In this document: positions 32,955-41,311 of the stretch, piece by piece
Position numbering within the stretch: position 1 is the first letter of the stretch
Layout: every line of letters begins with the position of its first letter
NCBI RefSeq assembly: GCF_000372525.1
Contig: NZ_AQUR01000106.1
Span: 62,001 to 126,000 of the forward strand
Source of the DNA: Cupriavidus neocaledonicus
GTDB lineage: Bacteria; Pseudomonadota; Gammaproteobacteria; Burkholderiales; Burkholderiaceae
Length of the DNA: 64,000 nt
Direction of reading: 5' to 3'
Notes under the pieces: generated by a model
Databases searched by the model: none
What the model saw: only the letters and a program-made list of their open reading frames with translations
Told to the model about the DNA's origin: nothing
Translations under genes and position numbers: made by a program

Positions 32955-34517
32955 TTATCTGACCCGCGTCCCGGACGCTGCCGGTGGCCGGCCAGGCCTG
33001 GCGGAGCCCGGCGCGGCGCCAGCCGGACCCATGGCGTCCAGCGCCTTGGCCGCCGCCAGGTGCTGCGGAATCATCAGGCCCTGGCGCGCCGTGGCCACGG
33101 CAATCTGTCCGCCCTGGGCGCTGCCGCGCGCGACCAGATCACGCCCGTTGCGGTAGACCAGCCGCGTCAGGTCGGCCACTTCGGCGTCGGACAGGTCCGG
33201 CCCGGTGACCAGCACGGCCGCGGTGGCAATGGTGCGCACCGGCTGGCTCAGGCCGGGATAGGTGCCCGGCGCAATCGCCGCGCGGAAATAGCCTGCCTTG
33301 CGGTCCACCAGCGCGGTGATGGCCTTTTCATCCAGCGGCAGCAGCCGCAGCGGCATTTCCGCCAGCGCATCGCGGATGCTGTCCGCGGGTACGCCGATCA
33401 CCTGGATCACGGCGTCGACCTGGTTCTGGCGCAGCGCCACCAGGCCGGTGCCCAGCCCCACTTCCTCGGCCTTGAAGTCCTTGTCCGCCAGGCCATGCGC
33501 GGCCAGCACACGCAGCGCGGTATGGCGCGAGGCCGAGCCGCGCTCGCCCACGGCGATGCGCTTGCCGCGCAGGTCCGACACCGAGCGCGCCGGATCGCCG
33601 TCGCGCACCAGCACATGCACCGGTTCCGGATAGAGGCTGCCGATGGCGCGCAGCGAGGCCTGCGGCCCGTCCTCGGCAAACGCGTCCTTGCCCTCGTAGG
33701 CATCCAGCGCGGCATCGCCCTGCGCCAGTGCCACCGAAACCTTGCCCGCGCGCAGCAGGCGCAGGTTCTCTTCGCCGCCGTGCGTCACCAGCGGGATCGC
33801 GCGCACGCGCGTGCCGCCCACCAGCGCCTGCACAAAGCGCAGGTACTGGCCGTGCTCGGCGCCGGCGGCAATGGCATAGCCTTCGTTGACCCGCGCCAGC
33901 CGCGCGCGGATATTGGCGTGCGCGGTGGTCAGCTCCTGCTCGATCACCGCGCGCTGTGCCGGCGAGGCATCCTTCTGCACCGAGTCGATCACCTTGCGCA
34001 TCGCGTCGAGGATCGCCGCCGGGCCGCTCGGCGCATTGGTGGCCACGGCCGGGGCTTCGGCTGGGCGGTAGCCGGCCGGCAGCACGCCGACCCAGCGCTC
34101 GCCGTCGCGCCGGTACAGCGCGGTGCCGTGGGCAAGGATGAGGTCGCCGGCCTTGTTGCCGCCGCTGGTGATGCCGGTGATGCCGCGCGGACCCGCGCCC
34201 AGCGCCGACACCAGCCCGGCCACGCCGGGCGAATCCCACGCGCCAAAGTCATAGTCGCGCAGCAGTTTCAGTTGCGCGTCGAAATAGACGATGCGGCGGG
34301 TCTCGCCGGCGGGGGCCTTGGTATCGGCCTGCGAGCCGCGGCGCTCCAGCTCCACCACCTGCACCGTGCCCGGCGGCAGCGCCAGCGCCAGCCGCTCTTC
34401 GACGCCGGCGCGGATGCCGTCGGCGGCCGGGCCGCCGCCGCATCCCGCCAGCCAAACACTGGCCAGCACCGCGAACAGCAGGGTCAGCAGGGCGTGGCGC
34501 CGCATCTCAGCCCCCAT
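32955..34517 (-). CDS. TAXI-family TRAP solute receptor, lipoprotein
   Basis: A 520-residue lipoprotein (lipobox LAGC, Cys near residue 26) whose second half is a TAXI-type TRAP receptor domain. Typical segments are LRGKRIAVGERGSASRHTALRVLAAHGL near residue 320 and the Asn-Gln-Val-Asp segment LRQNQVDAVIQVIG near residue 365. The first half, about 150 residues, is an additional unassigned region. A second in-frame ATG at 34505 is an equally possible start. The gene begins one base after the gltS stop, so the two are coupled. No TRAP membrane subunits are nearby. The receptor may serve GltS or a distant TRAP permease. Confidence 0.85.
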   Translation of the reverse strand: MGAEMRRHALLTLLFAVLASVWLAGCGGGPAADGIRAGVEERLALALPPGTVQVVELERRGSQADTKAPAGETRRIVYFDAQLKLLRDYDFGAWDSPGVAGLVSALGAGPRGITGITSGGNKAGDLILAHGTALYRRDGERWVGVLPAGYRPAEAPAVATNAPSGPAAILDAMRKVIDSVQKDASPAQRAVIEQELTTAHANIRARLARVNEGYAIAAGAEHGQYLRFVQALVGGTRVRAIPLVTHGGEENLRLLRAGKVSVALAQGDAALDAYEGKDAFAEDGPQASLRAIGSLYPEPVHVLVRDGDPARSVSDLRGKRIAVGERGSASRHTALRVLAAHGLADKDFKAEEVGLGTGLVALRQNQVDAVIQVIGVPADSIRDALAEMPLRLLPLDEKAITALVDRKAGYFRAAIAPGTYPGLSQPVRTIATAAVLVTGPDLSDAEVADLTRLVYRNGRDLVARGSAQGGQIAVATARQGLMIPQHLAAAKALDAMGPAGAAPGSARPGRPPAASGTRVR

Positions 34518-34527
34518 CTCAGCCCCC
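34504..34527 (+). repeat. Perfect 12-bp tandem duplication at the gltS/receptor junction
   Basis: ATCTCAGCCCCC occurs twice in direct succession. On the minus strand it covers the gltS stop and the receptor start, and creates the two candidate start codons of the receptor. Confidence 0.85.
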
Positions 34528-35709
34528 GATCAGCGGCAGCGCCAGCATCATGGTCAGCACGAACGCGTTCATCAGGTCGACGAAAAACGCGCCGGCCAGC
34601 GGCGTGATCAGGTAGCTGGTGGGCGCCGGCCCGTAGCGCGCGGTGATGGCGCGCATATTGGCCATGGCGGTGGCGGTCGAGCCCATGTTGAAGCCGATGA
34701 ACGCGGCCGAAGTGACGGCGGCCTCGTAGTCGCGCCCCATGAAGCGGAAGCACACCAGCACCACGTAGAGGATGATGAACACCACCTGCATCGCGATGAT
34801 CAGCAGGAACGGGCCGGCGGACAGCGCCACGTCGGCCAGGTCCAGCGCCATCATCGTCATCACCAGGAACAGCGACAGGCAGACGTTGGTGATCAGGTCG
34901 GTGGCGCGGTCGTCGAAGCGCATGCCGGCAAAGGGCAGCAGGTTGCGGATGGCGATGCCGAGCATCATGCACCAGAGGAAGCCCGGGATGGTGATGGCGC
35001 CGGTCGGCATCTGCGCGGCGATCCAGCGCCCGCCGATCACCGCGGCCAGGATGCCGGCCAGCGACGCCAGCGCGCCCACGGTGGTGATGGGCGAGACCGC
35101 CGCCGCTTCTTCCTCGGTGTCGCCGGCCTCGCGCGCGGTCGAGCGCAGCCGGTAGCGCGAGATCAGGTATTGCGCCACCGGTCCGCCGATGATGCCGCCG
35201 ACGATCAGGCCGACCGTGGCCACCGTCATCGACAGGTCCATCACCGCCTGCAGGTTGTTGACCTCGGCAAAGCGTTCGGCATAGGCGGCGCCGGTGCCGT
35301 GCCCGCCCACCAGCGTGATGGAGCCGCTCACCAGGCCGAAGATCGGATGCAGGTCCAGCACCCGCGCCATGGCCACGCCCACCACGTTCTGCACCACGAT
35401 GTAAGGCAGCAGGATGATCAGGAAGATCACCAGCGCCTTGCCGCCGCGCCGGAGCATGCGCAAGTCCGCACAGAGGCCGACGCCGCCGAAGAACATCAGC
35501 AGCAGCACCGGCTTCATGGCGGGATCGATCGCCACGCGGAAGTTCACCGCCGCCAGCGCCGTCGACGCGACCATTGCAAACAGCAGGCCGCCGGTGACGG
35601 GATCGGGAATGTTGTAGCGCGACAGCACGCCGACGCTGCGGTTGACCAGCGTACCGATCAACAGCACCACCACGGCGGTCAGCAATGAGGCCAGCAGGTC
35701 AAGGTTCAT
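34519..35709 (-). CDS. gltS: Sodium/glutamate symporter
   Basis: A 396-residue inner-membrane carrier started at the ATG at 35709; the longer frame to 35733 adds eight unlikely residues. The GltS hallmark RYNIPDPVTGGLLFA lies near residue 40. Reentrant-loop segments rich in Gly follow (GSITLVGGHGTGAAYAERF near residue 140). About 10-12 membrane helices are visible, with a polar central loop near residue 215. It takes up glutamate with sodium. It overlaps nothing upstream and is followed directly by the TAXI receptor gene, an unusual pairing. Confidence 0.9.
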   Translation of the reverse strand: MNLDLLASLLTAVVVLLIGTLVNRSVGVLSRYNIPDPVTGGLLFAMVASTALAAVNFRVAIDPAMKPVLLLMFFGGVGLCADLRMLRRGGKALVIFLIILLPYIVVQNVVGVAMARVLDLHPIFGLVSGSITLVGGHGTGAAYAERFAEVNNLQAVMDLSMTVATVGLIVGGIIGGPVAQYLISRYRLRSTAREAGDTEEEAAAVSPITTVGALASLAGILAAVIGGRWIAAQMPTGAITIPGFLWCMMLGIAIRNLLPFAGMRFDDRATDLITNVCLSLFLVMTMMALDLADVALSAGPFLLIIAMQVVFIILYVVLVCFRFMGRDYEAAVTSAAFIGFNMGSTATAMANMRAITARYGPAPTSYLITPLAGAFFVDLMNAFVLTMMLALPLIGG

Positions 35710-35810
35710 CGGGGGCGTCCTGACGCGTAGCAAGCATCACTACGGGTTGTAGTCGGACACCGGGGAGAAGGCAAGGAAAGGATGAGTCGCGCAAGGGCGA
35801 TGGTGTTCTC

Positions 35811-35954
35811 CCTCTCCCCTCATGGGGAGAGGTCCGGGGTGAGGGGTGGTCTGGCTGGGAACCACATCGAGCAGGGGCAGTGGTTTTTCAGGACATAACT
35901 GTCGTGGAGGCGCCGGCCCTCACCCCCGCCCCTCTCCCGCAAGCGGGAGAGGGG
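35811..35954 (+). repeat. Paired palindromic repeats (REP-like)
   Basis: Two hairpins, CCTCTCCCC/GGGGAGAGG at 35811-35832 and CCCCTCTCCCGC-aa-GCGGGAGAGGGG at 35929-35954, lie in the gltS-ABC intergenic gap. The inner flanks are also inverted relative to each other (GGGGTGAGGGG and CCTCACCCCC). Related hairpins occur at 40350 and 51869, so this is a dispersed family. Confidence 0.75.
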
Positions 35955-35980
35955 AGCAAACCAACGCGTGATGGATAGGA

Positions 35981-37147
35981 TCAACGCGCCCGCAACGCCT
36001 CCACGATATTCATCCGCGCCGCCCGCACCGCCGGCAGGAATCCCCCCACCAGCCCCATCGCCATCGAGAACGCCAGCGTCTGCAGCGCAATCGCCGGCGT
36101 CAGGATAAAGCGGAACGACAGGTCGGCAAAGGTCTGGAAGTTGGTGGTCGAGAACGAGGCGAACTGCATCAGCGCCGCGCACGCCAAGCCCGCGGCGCCG
36201 CCGACCAGGCCCAGCAGCGCCGCTTCGGCCAGGAACGCGGCCAGCACGCTGGCACGCTGGAAGCCAAGCGCGCGCAGCGTGCCGATCTCCGCCACGCGGT
36301 TGGCCACCGACGCATACATGGTGATCATGGCGCCGATCATCGCCGCGATCGAGAAGATGGTGGACAGCGTAAAGCCCAGGATATTGATAAAGCCGGACAG
36401 CGCCTTGGACTGGTCGCTGTAGAAGGCCTGCTCGCGCTTGGCCTCGTCGGCGAGGCGCGGATCGACGTCGAGATCGGCGCGAAAACGCTCGAACAGCGCG
36501 GAATCGGCGAGCCTGACCACCATCGACGAATACGCGTTGCGCCGGAACGATTGCATCAGCTGGTCGACGTCGCCCCAGATCTCGGAGTCGAAGCCGCTGC
36601 CGCCGGCGTCGAAGTGTCCGACCACGGTCCAGTCGCGCTGCGCGAAGCGCAGGTGCTCGCCGATCTGCACGCCGGCAAAGCCGCCGGCGATACTGCTGCC
36701 GACGATGATCTCGGACGAGCCTGGCCGGAACAGGCGCCCGGCCACCAGCCGCACCTGCGGACGCAGCGCCATGCCCGCCGGCGAGAGGCCGCGGATCACC
36801 ACGTTGGACGGCTGGCCGGTGCTGGCCTTGGTCAGCGAGATCAGCACCACGGCCTCGCGCGACGCCAGCGGCCGGCCGTCGCCGTTCATGGCCACGGCCG
36901 GATGCATCTCGATGATGCTCGCCTGGTCGCGGTTGACCGCGCTCTGGATCTCGGTCTCGGCGCCCTTGCGGATCACCACCACGTTGTCGTGCTCGCCGGT
37001 GGTGACCAGCGTCTTCTTCAGACCGGCGTCGAGCATCAGCATGGTGGCGAAGACGAACACCACCAGCGCCAGGCCGGCCGCGGTCAGCGCGGTGGTCAGG
37101 CGCCGGGCCCACAGGTTGCGCGCGATATAGGTCAGCGGGATCGCCAC
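35981..37147 (-). CDS. ABC transporter permease, MacB/FtsX type
   Basis: A 388-residue permease started at GTG 37147, which has an AGGAAG box; the open frame to 37234 adds a Cys/Arg-rich stretch unlike the family. One N-terminal helix is followed by a large periplasmic MacB-type domain (about residues 45-250). Three C-terminal FtsX helices follow, with MYASVANRVAEIGTLRALGFQRASVL near residue 290. It is the last gene of a four-gene export operon. It should form a heterodimer with the next permease and act with the ATPase and the membrane fusion protein. The exported substrate is unknown. Confidence 0.9.
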   Translation of the reverse strand: MAIPLTYIARNLWARRLTTALTAAGLALVVFVFATMLMLDAGLKKTLVTTGEHDNVVVIRKGAETEIQSAVNRDQASIIEMHPAVAMNGDGRPLASREAVVLISLTKASTGQPSNVVIRGLSPAGMALRPQVRLVAGRLFRPGSSEIIVGSSIAGGFAGVQIGEHLRFAQRDWTVVGHFDAGGSGFDSEIWGDVDQLMQSFRRNAYSSMVVRLADSALFERFRADLDVDPRLADEAKREQAFYSDQSKALSGFINILGFTLSTIFSIAAMIGAMITMYASVANRVAEIGTLRALGFQRASVLAAFLAEAALLGLVGGAAGLACAALMQFASFSTTNFQTFADLSFRFILTPAIALQTLAFSMAMGLVGGFLPAVRAARMNIVEALRAR

Positions 37148-37163
37148 GGCAGTCTTCCTGGCG

Positions 37164-38318
37164 CTAGCCGATGGCCCGCAGGCCCTCGACGATGCGCACG
37201 CGCGCCGCCTGCAGCGCCGGCACGATGCCGGCAAAGATGCCCACCGCCAGTGCGCACGCCGCCTGCAACCGCATGGTCTGCGGCGATACCGTGAATACCG
37301 GGAACACGCCGCCCACCGCCTGCTTGAAAGCGCTTGCCACCGGCGGCGTGGCGAGCATGCCGAGCGCGCCGCCGGCCACGCACAGCGCCAGCGATTCGCC
37401 GAACACCAGCAGCGCCAGGAAGCCGGGGCCGAAGCCCAGCGCCTTGAGCGTGGCGTATTCCACGGTGCGCTCGCGCGCGCTCATCGCCATGGCGTTGGCC
37501 ATCACCGCCATGATGATCACGATCACCACATACGACACCACACGGATCGCCGCGATGATCTGGTTGGACATCGCGACAAAGCCCAGCTGGAAGGCCTGCT
37601 CGGTTTCGGTCAGGGTTTCGGCCAGCGAATTGCGGAACACGCCGTCGACCTGGCGCGAGATCGCCGCGGTGTTGTCGGGGTTGCCGACGCCCAATATATA
37701 GACGCCGACCTGGTCGGCCTGGCGCGGGGTGCGCTTGCGCACGGTCTCGTTCAGGTATTCCCAGTGGAACACCATCTGGCGCGTGATGGTGCTCTCGTCG
37801 CGCCCGTCCATGATGCCGCGCACCACGAACTCCCAGGTGCCCGGATAGATGGTGCCCTTGATGGGGATGACGTCGCCGACCTTGAAGCCGAACTGGTCGG
37901 CCAGCTGGCGCCCCACCAGCGCGCCCTTGCGGTCGCGCTGGTAGTCGGCGCGCTGCGCGTCGGTCACGATGAACTCGGGGTAGAGGTCGAGGTAGTTGTC
38001 GGACACCGCGAACTGCGCGAAGAAGTTCTTGGGATCGCGATAGACGCCGCCGAACCAGTTGGAGCGCGCCACCATGGTCACGCCGTCGATGCCCTTGATG
38101 CGGCTTTCATAGCTGAGCGGCAGCGGGAACACCAGCGAGATCGCATTGCGCGTGACCAGCCGCGCGCTGGAGGCGGCCGACGCGCCGGCATACCAGGCAT
38201 CGATCACGGTCTGCAGCAGCCCGAACGCCAGCACCGCGATCACCAGCCCGAACACCGTCAGCGTGGTGCGCAGCTTGTGCCGCAGCGCATTGCGGGCGAT
38301 CAGCTTGAGCGCGTACAT
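37164..38318 (-). CDS. ABC transporter permease, MacB/FtsX type
   Basis: A 384-residue paralogue of the adjoining permease with the same layout. It has an N-terminal helix (LRTTLTVFGLVIAVLAFGLLQ), a periplasmic domain, then three C-terminal helices including AMSARERTVEYATLKALGFGPGF. The stop lies 16 bases from the next permease start and the start 12 bases after the ATPase stop, so the genes form one transcript. The ribosome binding site is weak, as expected for coupled translation. Confidence 0.9.
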   Translation of the reverse strand: MYALKLIARNALRHKLRTTLTVFGLVIAVLAFGLLQTVIDAWYAGASAASSARLVTRNAISLVFPLPLSYESRIKGIDGVTMVARSNWFGGVYRDPKNFFAQFAVSDNYLDLYPEFIVTDAQRADYQRDRKGALVGRQLADQFGFKVGDVIPIKGTIYPGTWEFVVRGIMDGRDESTITRQMVFHWEYLNETVRKRTPRQADQVGVYILGVGNPDNTAAISRQVDGVFRNSLAETLTETEQAFQLGFVAMSNQIIAAIRVVSYVVIVIIMAVMANAMAMSARERTVEYATLKALGFGPGFLALLVFGESLALCVAGGALGMLATPPVASAFKQAVGGVFPVFTVSPQTMRLQAACALAVGIFAGIVPALQAARVRIVEGLRAIG

Positions 38319-38330
38319 GGTGAACGAAGG

Positions 38331-39038
38331 CTACGCTGGCTCGCCACGGATCAGTTCCCCCTTTTCCAGGTGGACCAGCGAGCCGGCGGCGGCGGCGGCG
38401 TGGGCGTCGTGCGTGACCATGATGATGGTCTTGCCGGCATCGGCGTTGAGCCGCTGCATCATCGCCAGGATCTCGGCCGCGGAGGTGCGGTCGAGGTCGC
38501 CGGTGGGCTCGTCGGCGACGATCAGCGCGGGGTCGGTGATCAGCGCGCGCGCGATCGCCACGCGCTGCTGCTGGCCGCCCGACAGCTCCGACGGATAATG
38601 GCTCATGCGGTCGGCCAGGTTGACCATGTCCAGCACCAGTTCCACGCGCGCGCGCCGCTCCGCGCGCGGCAGGCGCGTCAGCATCAGCGGCAGCTCGACG
38701 TTCTCGAACGCGGTCAGCACCGGCATCAGGTTGTAGAACTGGAAGATAAAGCCGACATTGGCGGCGCGCCAGTCGGCCAGCGCCGCTTCCGGCAATTGCG
38801 TGATGTCCAGCCCGGCGACGCGCAGCGTGCCGCGGTCGGGGCGGTCGATGCCGGCAATCAGGTTCAGCAGCGTGCTCTTGCCCGAGCCCGAGGGGCCCAT
38901 CAGCGCGACGAAATCGCCTTCGCCGATCTCCAGCGAGATGTCGGTCAGCACCGGCACGGTCTGCACGCCGCGCCGGTAGGACTTGGCGACGTGGTCGATC
39001 TGCACCAGCGGCGCGGCGCGCATGCGGCTCTCGCTCAT
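38331..39038 (-). CDS. ABC transporter ATP-binding protein, MacB/LolD type
   Basis: A 235-residue ATPase. Motifs: GPSGSGKST (Walker A, near residue 49), QFYNLMPVLTAFENVELP (Q-loop region), LSGGQQQRVAIARAL (signature) and LIVADEPTGDLD (Walker B). THDAHAA contains the switch His. The ATG at 39038 overlaps the stop of the membrane fusion protein gene in an ATGA arrangement. It powers the two FtsX-type permeases downstream. This subfamily works by mechanotransmission across the membrane, not by classical translocation. Confidence 0.94.
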   Translation of the reverse strand: MSESRMRAAPLVQIDHVAKSYRRGVQTVPVLTDISLEIGEGDFVALMGPSGSGKSTLLNLIAGIDRPDRGTLRVAGLDITQLPEAALADWRAANVGFIFQFYNLMPVLTAFENVELPLMLTRLPRAERRARVELVLDMVNLADRMSHYPSELSGGQQQRVAIARALITDPALIVADEPTGDLDRTSAAEILAMMQRLNADAGKTIIMVTHDAHAAAAAGSLVHLEKGELIRGEPA

Positions 39039-40249
39039 GGCTTGGCGGTGGTGACGCGGCTGCCGTCGCCGATCTGGTCGCCGGGCGACAGCACCACCAC
39101 GTCGCCGGGCCTGACGCCCTGCACGGCCACCAGTTCGCCCAGCTTGTCGCCGCGCTTGACCGTCATCTCGTGCGCCCTGCCGTCCCGGACCACGTAGACC
39201 ACCTGGCGGCCGTCGCGCGTGGCGATTGCCGCAGGCTGCACCGCGACCACCGGCTGGCGGTCCTGCGCGGTGGCCGCGCGCGACAGGAAGGCGATCTTGG
39301 CGCTCATGTCCGGCAGCACGCGCGCATCGCGGCCGACAAAGCGCACCTTGACCAGCACCGTGGCCTTGGAGCGGTCCACCGTCGGCACGATGCGCGAAAC
39401 CTGCCCGGCCAGGCGCAGGCCGGGCAGGGCGTCGAGCAGCAGCTCGCAGGGCTGGTCGACGCGGATCCGGGCGATATTGGATTCGGCGACATCGGCTTCG
39501 ACTTCCAGCGTCTCCATGTCGGCGATGGTGACGATCGCACCCTTGGTGTCGGCCGCGGCGGAGAAGGGCGTGATGTTGTCGCCCACGTTGGCATGCTTGA
39601 CCAGCACCACGCCGTCGAACGGCGCGCGTACCACGGTCTGCTCGACCGCGACCTCGGCCGCGCGCGCATTGGCCTGTGCCGACGCCACCGACGCGCGCGA
39701 GCTGTTCACCGAGGCCCGCGCCTTGTCGAAGCGCGCCACGTCGGCGTCGTACTGGGTGCGCGAGATCGCGTTCGGCACGATCAGAATCCTGGAGCGGCGC
39801 AGGTTCACCTCGGCGTCCTTCAGCTCGGCCTGCTGCAGCGCCAGGTTGGCCTGCGCTACCTGGACCTGCGCCTGCGCCTGCGCGAACGCCGCGGCCACGT
39901 CCTTGCTTTCCAGCCGCGCGATGACCTCGTCCTTCTTCACGCGCGAGCCTTCGAGCACGCCCAGCCATTCCAGCCGGCCCTGCGCCTTCGATGCGACCGC
40001 CGCCTTGCGCTGCGGCACGACATAGCCGGTGGCGTTCAGTAGCGTGAAGTTCTGCGTAGGGTAGGCCGAGGTGACGGTGGCGGTCTGCACCGGCCGCGGG
40101 CTGGCCAGCCGGATGGCAATGCCGGCCAGCGCCAGCAACACCACCGCGATGGCCGCGTAGCGCAGCCACCGGCGCCGCGGGCGGACACGCACGCCGGCCG
40201 CGGCGGCTTGCCGGTCGATCTTGAGCCTGGACAGGTCGTGGTCAGCCAC
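39035..40249 (-). CDS. Periplasmic adaptor (membrane fusion) protein, MacA/HlyD type
   Basis: A 404-residue adaptor starting at GTG 40249 with a GGAAG box. One N-terminal membrane helix lies at about residues 30-48 (YAAIAVVLLALAGIAIRLA). The biotinyl-lipoyl halves are at ATGYVVPQRKAAVASKAQGRL and VRAPFDGVVLVKHANVGDNI. Between them a long Ala/Gln-rich coiled-coil hairpin spans about residues 110-200. It is the first gene of the operon with the ATPase and two permeases. No outer-membrane TolC-like gene is present, so a TolC encoded elsewhere is expected. Confidence 0.92.
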   Translation of the reverse strand: MADHDLSRLKIDRQAAAAGVRVRPRRRWLRYAAIAVVLLALAGIAIRLASPRPVQTATVTSAYPTQNFTLLNATGYVVPQRKAAVASKAQGRLEWLGVLEGSRVKKDEVIARLESKDVAAAFAQAQAQVQVAQANLALQQAELKDAEVNLRRSRILIVPNAISRTQYDADVARFDKARASVNSSRASVASAQANARAAEVAVEQTVVRAPFDGVVLVKHANVGDNITPFSAAADTKGAIVTIADMETLEVEADVAESNIARIRVDQPCELLLDALPGLRLAGQVSRIVPTVDRSKATVLVKVRFVGRDARVLPDMSAKIAFLSRAATAQDRQPVVAVQPAAIATRDGRQVVYVVRDGRAHEMTVKRGDKLGELVAVQGVRPGDVVVLSPGDQIGDGSRVTTAKP

Positions 40250-40349
40250 TGCGCGCTTCCTTTTGCCGGAATGGGCGGGGCTGTCAGTATAGCGGTGATA
40301 AGGCGTGACTTCGTGACCTGCGCGGCAGCCGACGACTGCTTGCTTGGTC

Positions 40350-40371
40350 CCTCTCCCGCAAGCGGGAGAGG
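40350..40371 (+). repeat. REP-like palindrome, single copy
   Basis: CCTCTCCCGC-aa-GCGGGAGAGG is the same hairpin as at 35929-35954. It lies between the ArsR gene stop and the export operon. Confidence 0.75.
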
Positions 40372-40404
40372 CGCGCAACCCGGCTGCACAATTGAGGTAG
40401 CCAG

Positions 40405-40764
40405 CTAGTGCTCGCGCTCCACCGCCACCTTCAACTTGCCCAGCGCAAACTCCCATTGCCGCCCGATCGCTTCCAGCGACCGGCGCGCGGCTTCCAGCTG
40501 GCCGGGCTCGAACTGCCACAGGCGCTCGCGTCCGGCGCGGCTGTCGTGCACCAGCCCTGCCTGCGCCAGCACCTGCAGGTGCTTGGTCACCGCCTGCCGC
40601 GTCATGGCGCTGCCCGCCGTCAGTTGCGCGATCGACATCGCGCCGCCGGCGCACAGCACCGCCACCAGCCGCAGCCGGGTTTCGTCGCCGAGCGCGGCAA
40701 ACACCGCGGCGGACTGCCGCAGTTGCGGCGCGTCCGGCAGCGCCTCAGGCAGTGCCGGCAACAT
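40405..40764 (-). CDS. ArsR-family transcriptional regulator
   Basis: A 119-residue winged-helix protein. The HTH region reads SAAVFAALGDETRLRLVAVLCAGGAMSIAQLTAGSAMTRQAVTKHLQVLAQAGLV. No Cys-based metal site is evident in the recognition helix, so it is probably of the type coupled to an AHSA1 protein, not a metal sensor. Its start overlaps the SRPBCC gene end by 20 bases, and the pair is one operon. Two matching inverted repeats upstream of the operon are its likely binding sites, which suggests autorepression. Confidence 0.9.
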   Translation of the reverse strand: MLPALPEALPDAPQLRQSAAVFAALGDETRLRLVAVLCAGGAMSIAQLTAGSAMTRQAVTKHLQVLAQAGLVHDSRAGRERLWQFEPGQLEAARRSLEAIGRQWEFALGKLKVAVEREH

Positions 40765-41209
40765 GCTGGCGGATATTGTTGACCTGCTCGTCCCAGCCGC
40801 CGCTGTTGAGCCGGAAGGCTTCCTGGCGGCGTTCGGGCGGGATCTGGTCGAAGCCGGACTCGACCACGGTCAGCATGGTGCCGCCTTCCACCTCGCGCAG
40901 CATGAATTCCACCAGCGTGGCGGGCTCGTCCGAGTAATCGCGCCCGCGTTCCAGCGGCGCCGGATGCCAGCGCCACGACAGCAGCCGTTCCGGCTCCATG
41001 CGTTCGACGTGGACGTCGAACTTCAGGTATTCGTAACCCGGATAGGTGATGCTGCCCACCACGCGCTGGCCGGCCGCGAAGGTGGCGCCGTCGAAGCGCA
41101 CGCCGAACCAGCTGCCAAAGGTATCGGCATCGGCAAGGGCGTGCCAGACGCGCGCGACGGGAGCTTCGATCAGGATGCTGCGTTCGATGCGGTCGGTGTC
41201 GGAAGGCAT
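40745..41209 (-). CDS. SRPBCC / AHSA1-like protein
   Basis: A 154-residue START-like protein of the activator-of-Hsp90-homologue-1-like (AHSA1) family. It opens IERSILIEAPVARVWHALADADTFGSWFG and ends with the C-terminal helix SGGWDEQVNNIRQHV. It should have a hydrophobic ligand-binding cavity; the ligand is unknown. It is the first gene of a two-gene operon with an ArsR regulator, a common arrangement for this family. Confidence 0.9.
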   Translation of the reverse strand: MPSDTDRIERSILIEAPVARVWHALADADTFGSWFGVRFDGATFAAGQRVVGSITYPGYEYLKFDVHVERMEPERLLSWRWHPAPLERGRDYSDEPATLVEFMLREVEGGTMLTVVESGFDQIPPERRQEAFRLNSGGWDEQVNNIRQHVAGTA

Positions 41210-41237
41210 GGGCGGTCTCCTGGTTCAGGTGTCAAAC

Positions 41238-41257
41238 ATGCAACACGATGGTTGCAT
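41238..41257 (-). promoter_or_regulatory. Predicted ArsR operator 1
   Basis: The inverted repeat ATGCAAC-acgatg-GTTGCAT lies 29 bases upstream of the SRPBCC start. The core TGCAAC-N6-GTTGCA is shared with operator 2. Confidence 0.65.
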
Positions 41258-41278
41258 CGTAGGCGCCCCGCCCGTGAA

Positions 41279-41298
41279 ATGCAACCAAAAGGTTGCAA
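41279..41298 (-). promoter_or_regulatory. Predicted ArsR operator 2
   Basis: The inverted repeat TGCAACC-aaaa-GGTTGCA at 41280-41297 has the same core as operator 1. The two centres are about 41 bases apart, close to four helical turns, which would suit cooperative binding. Confidence 0.65.
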
Positions 41299-41311
41299 GT
41301 CTGCCATCCCC

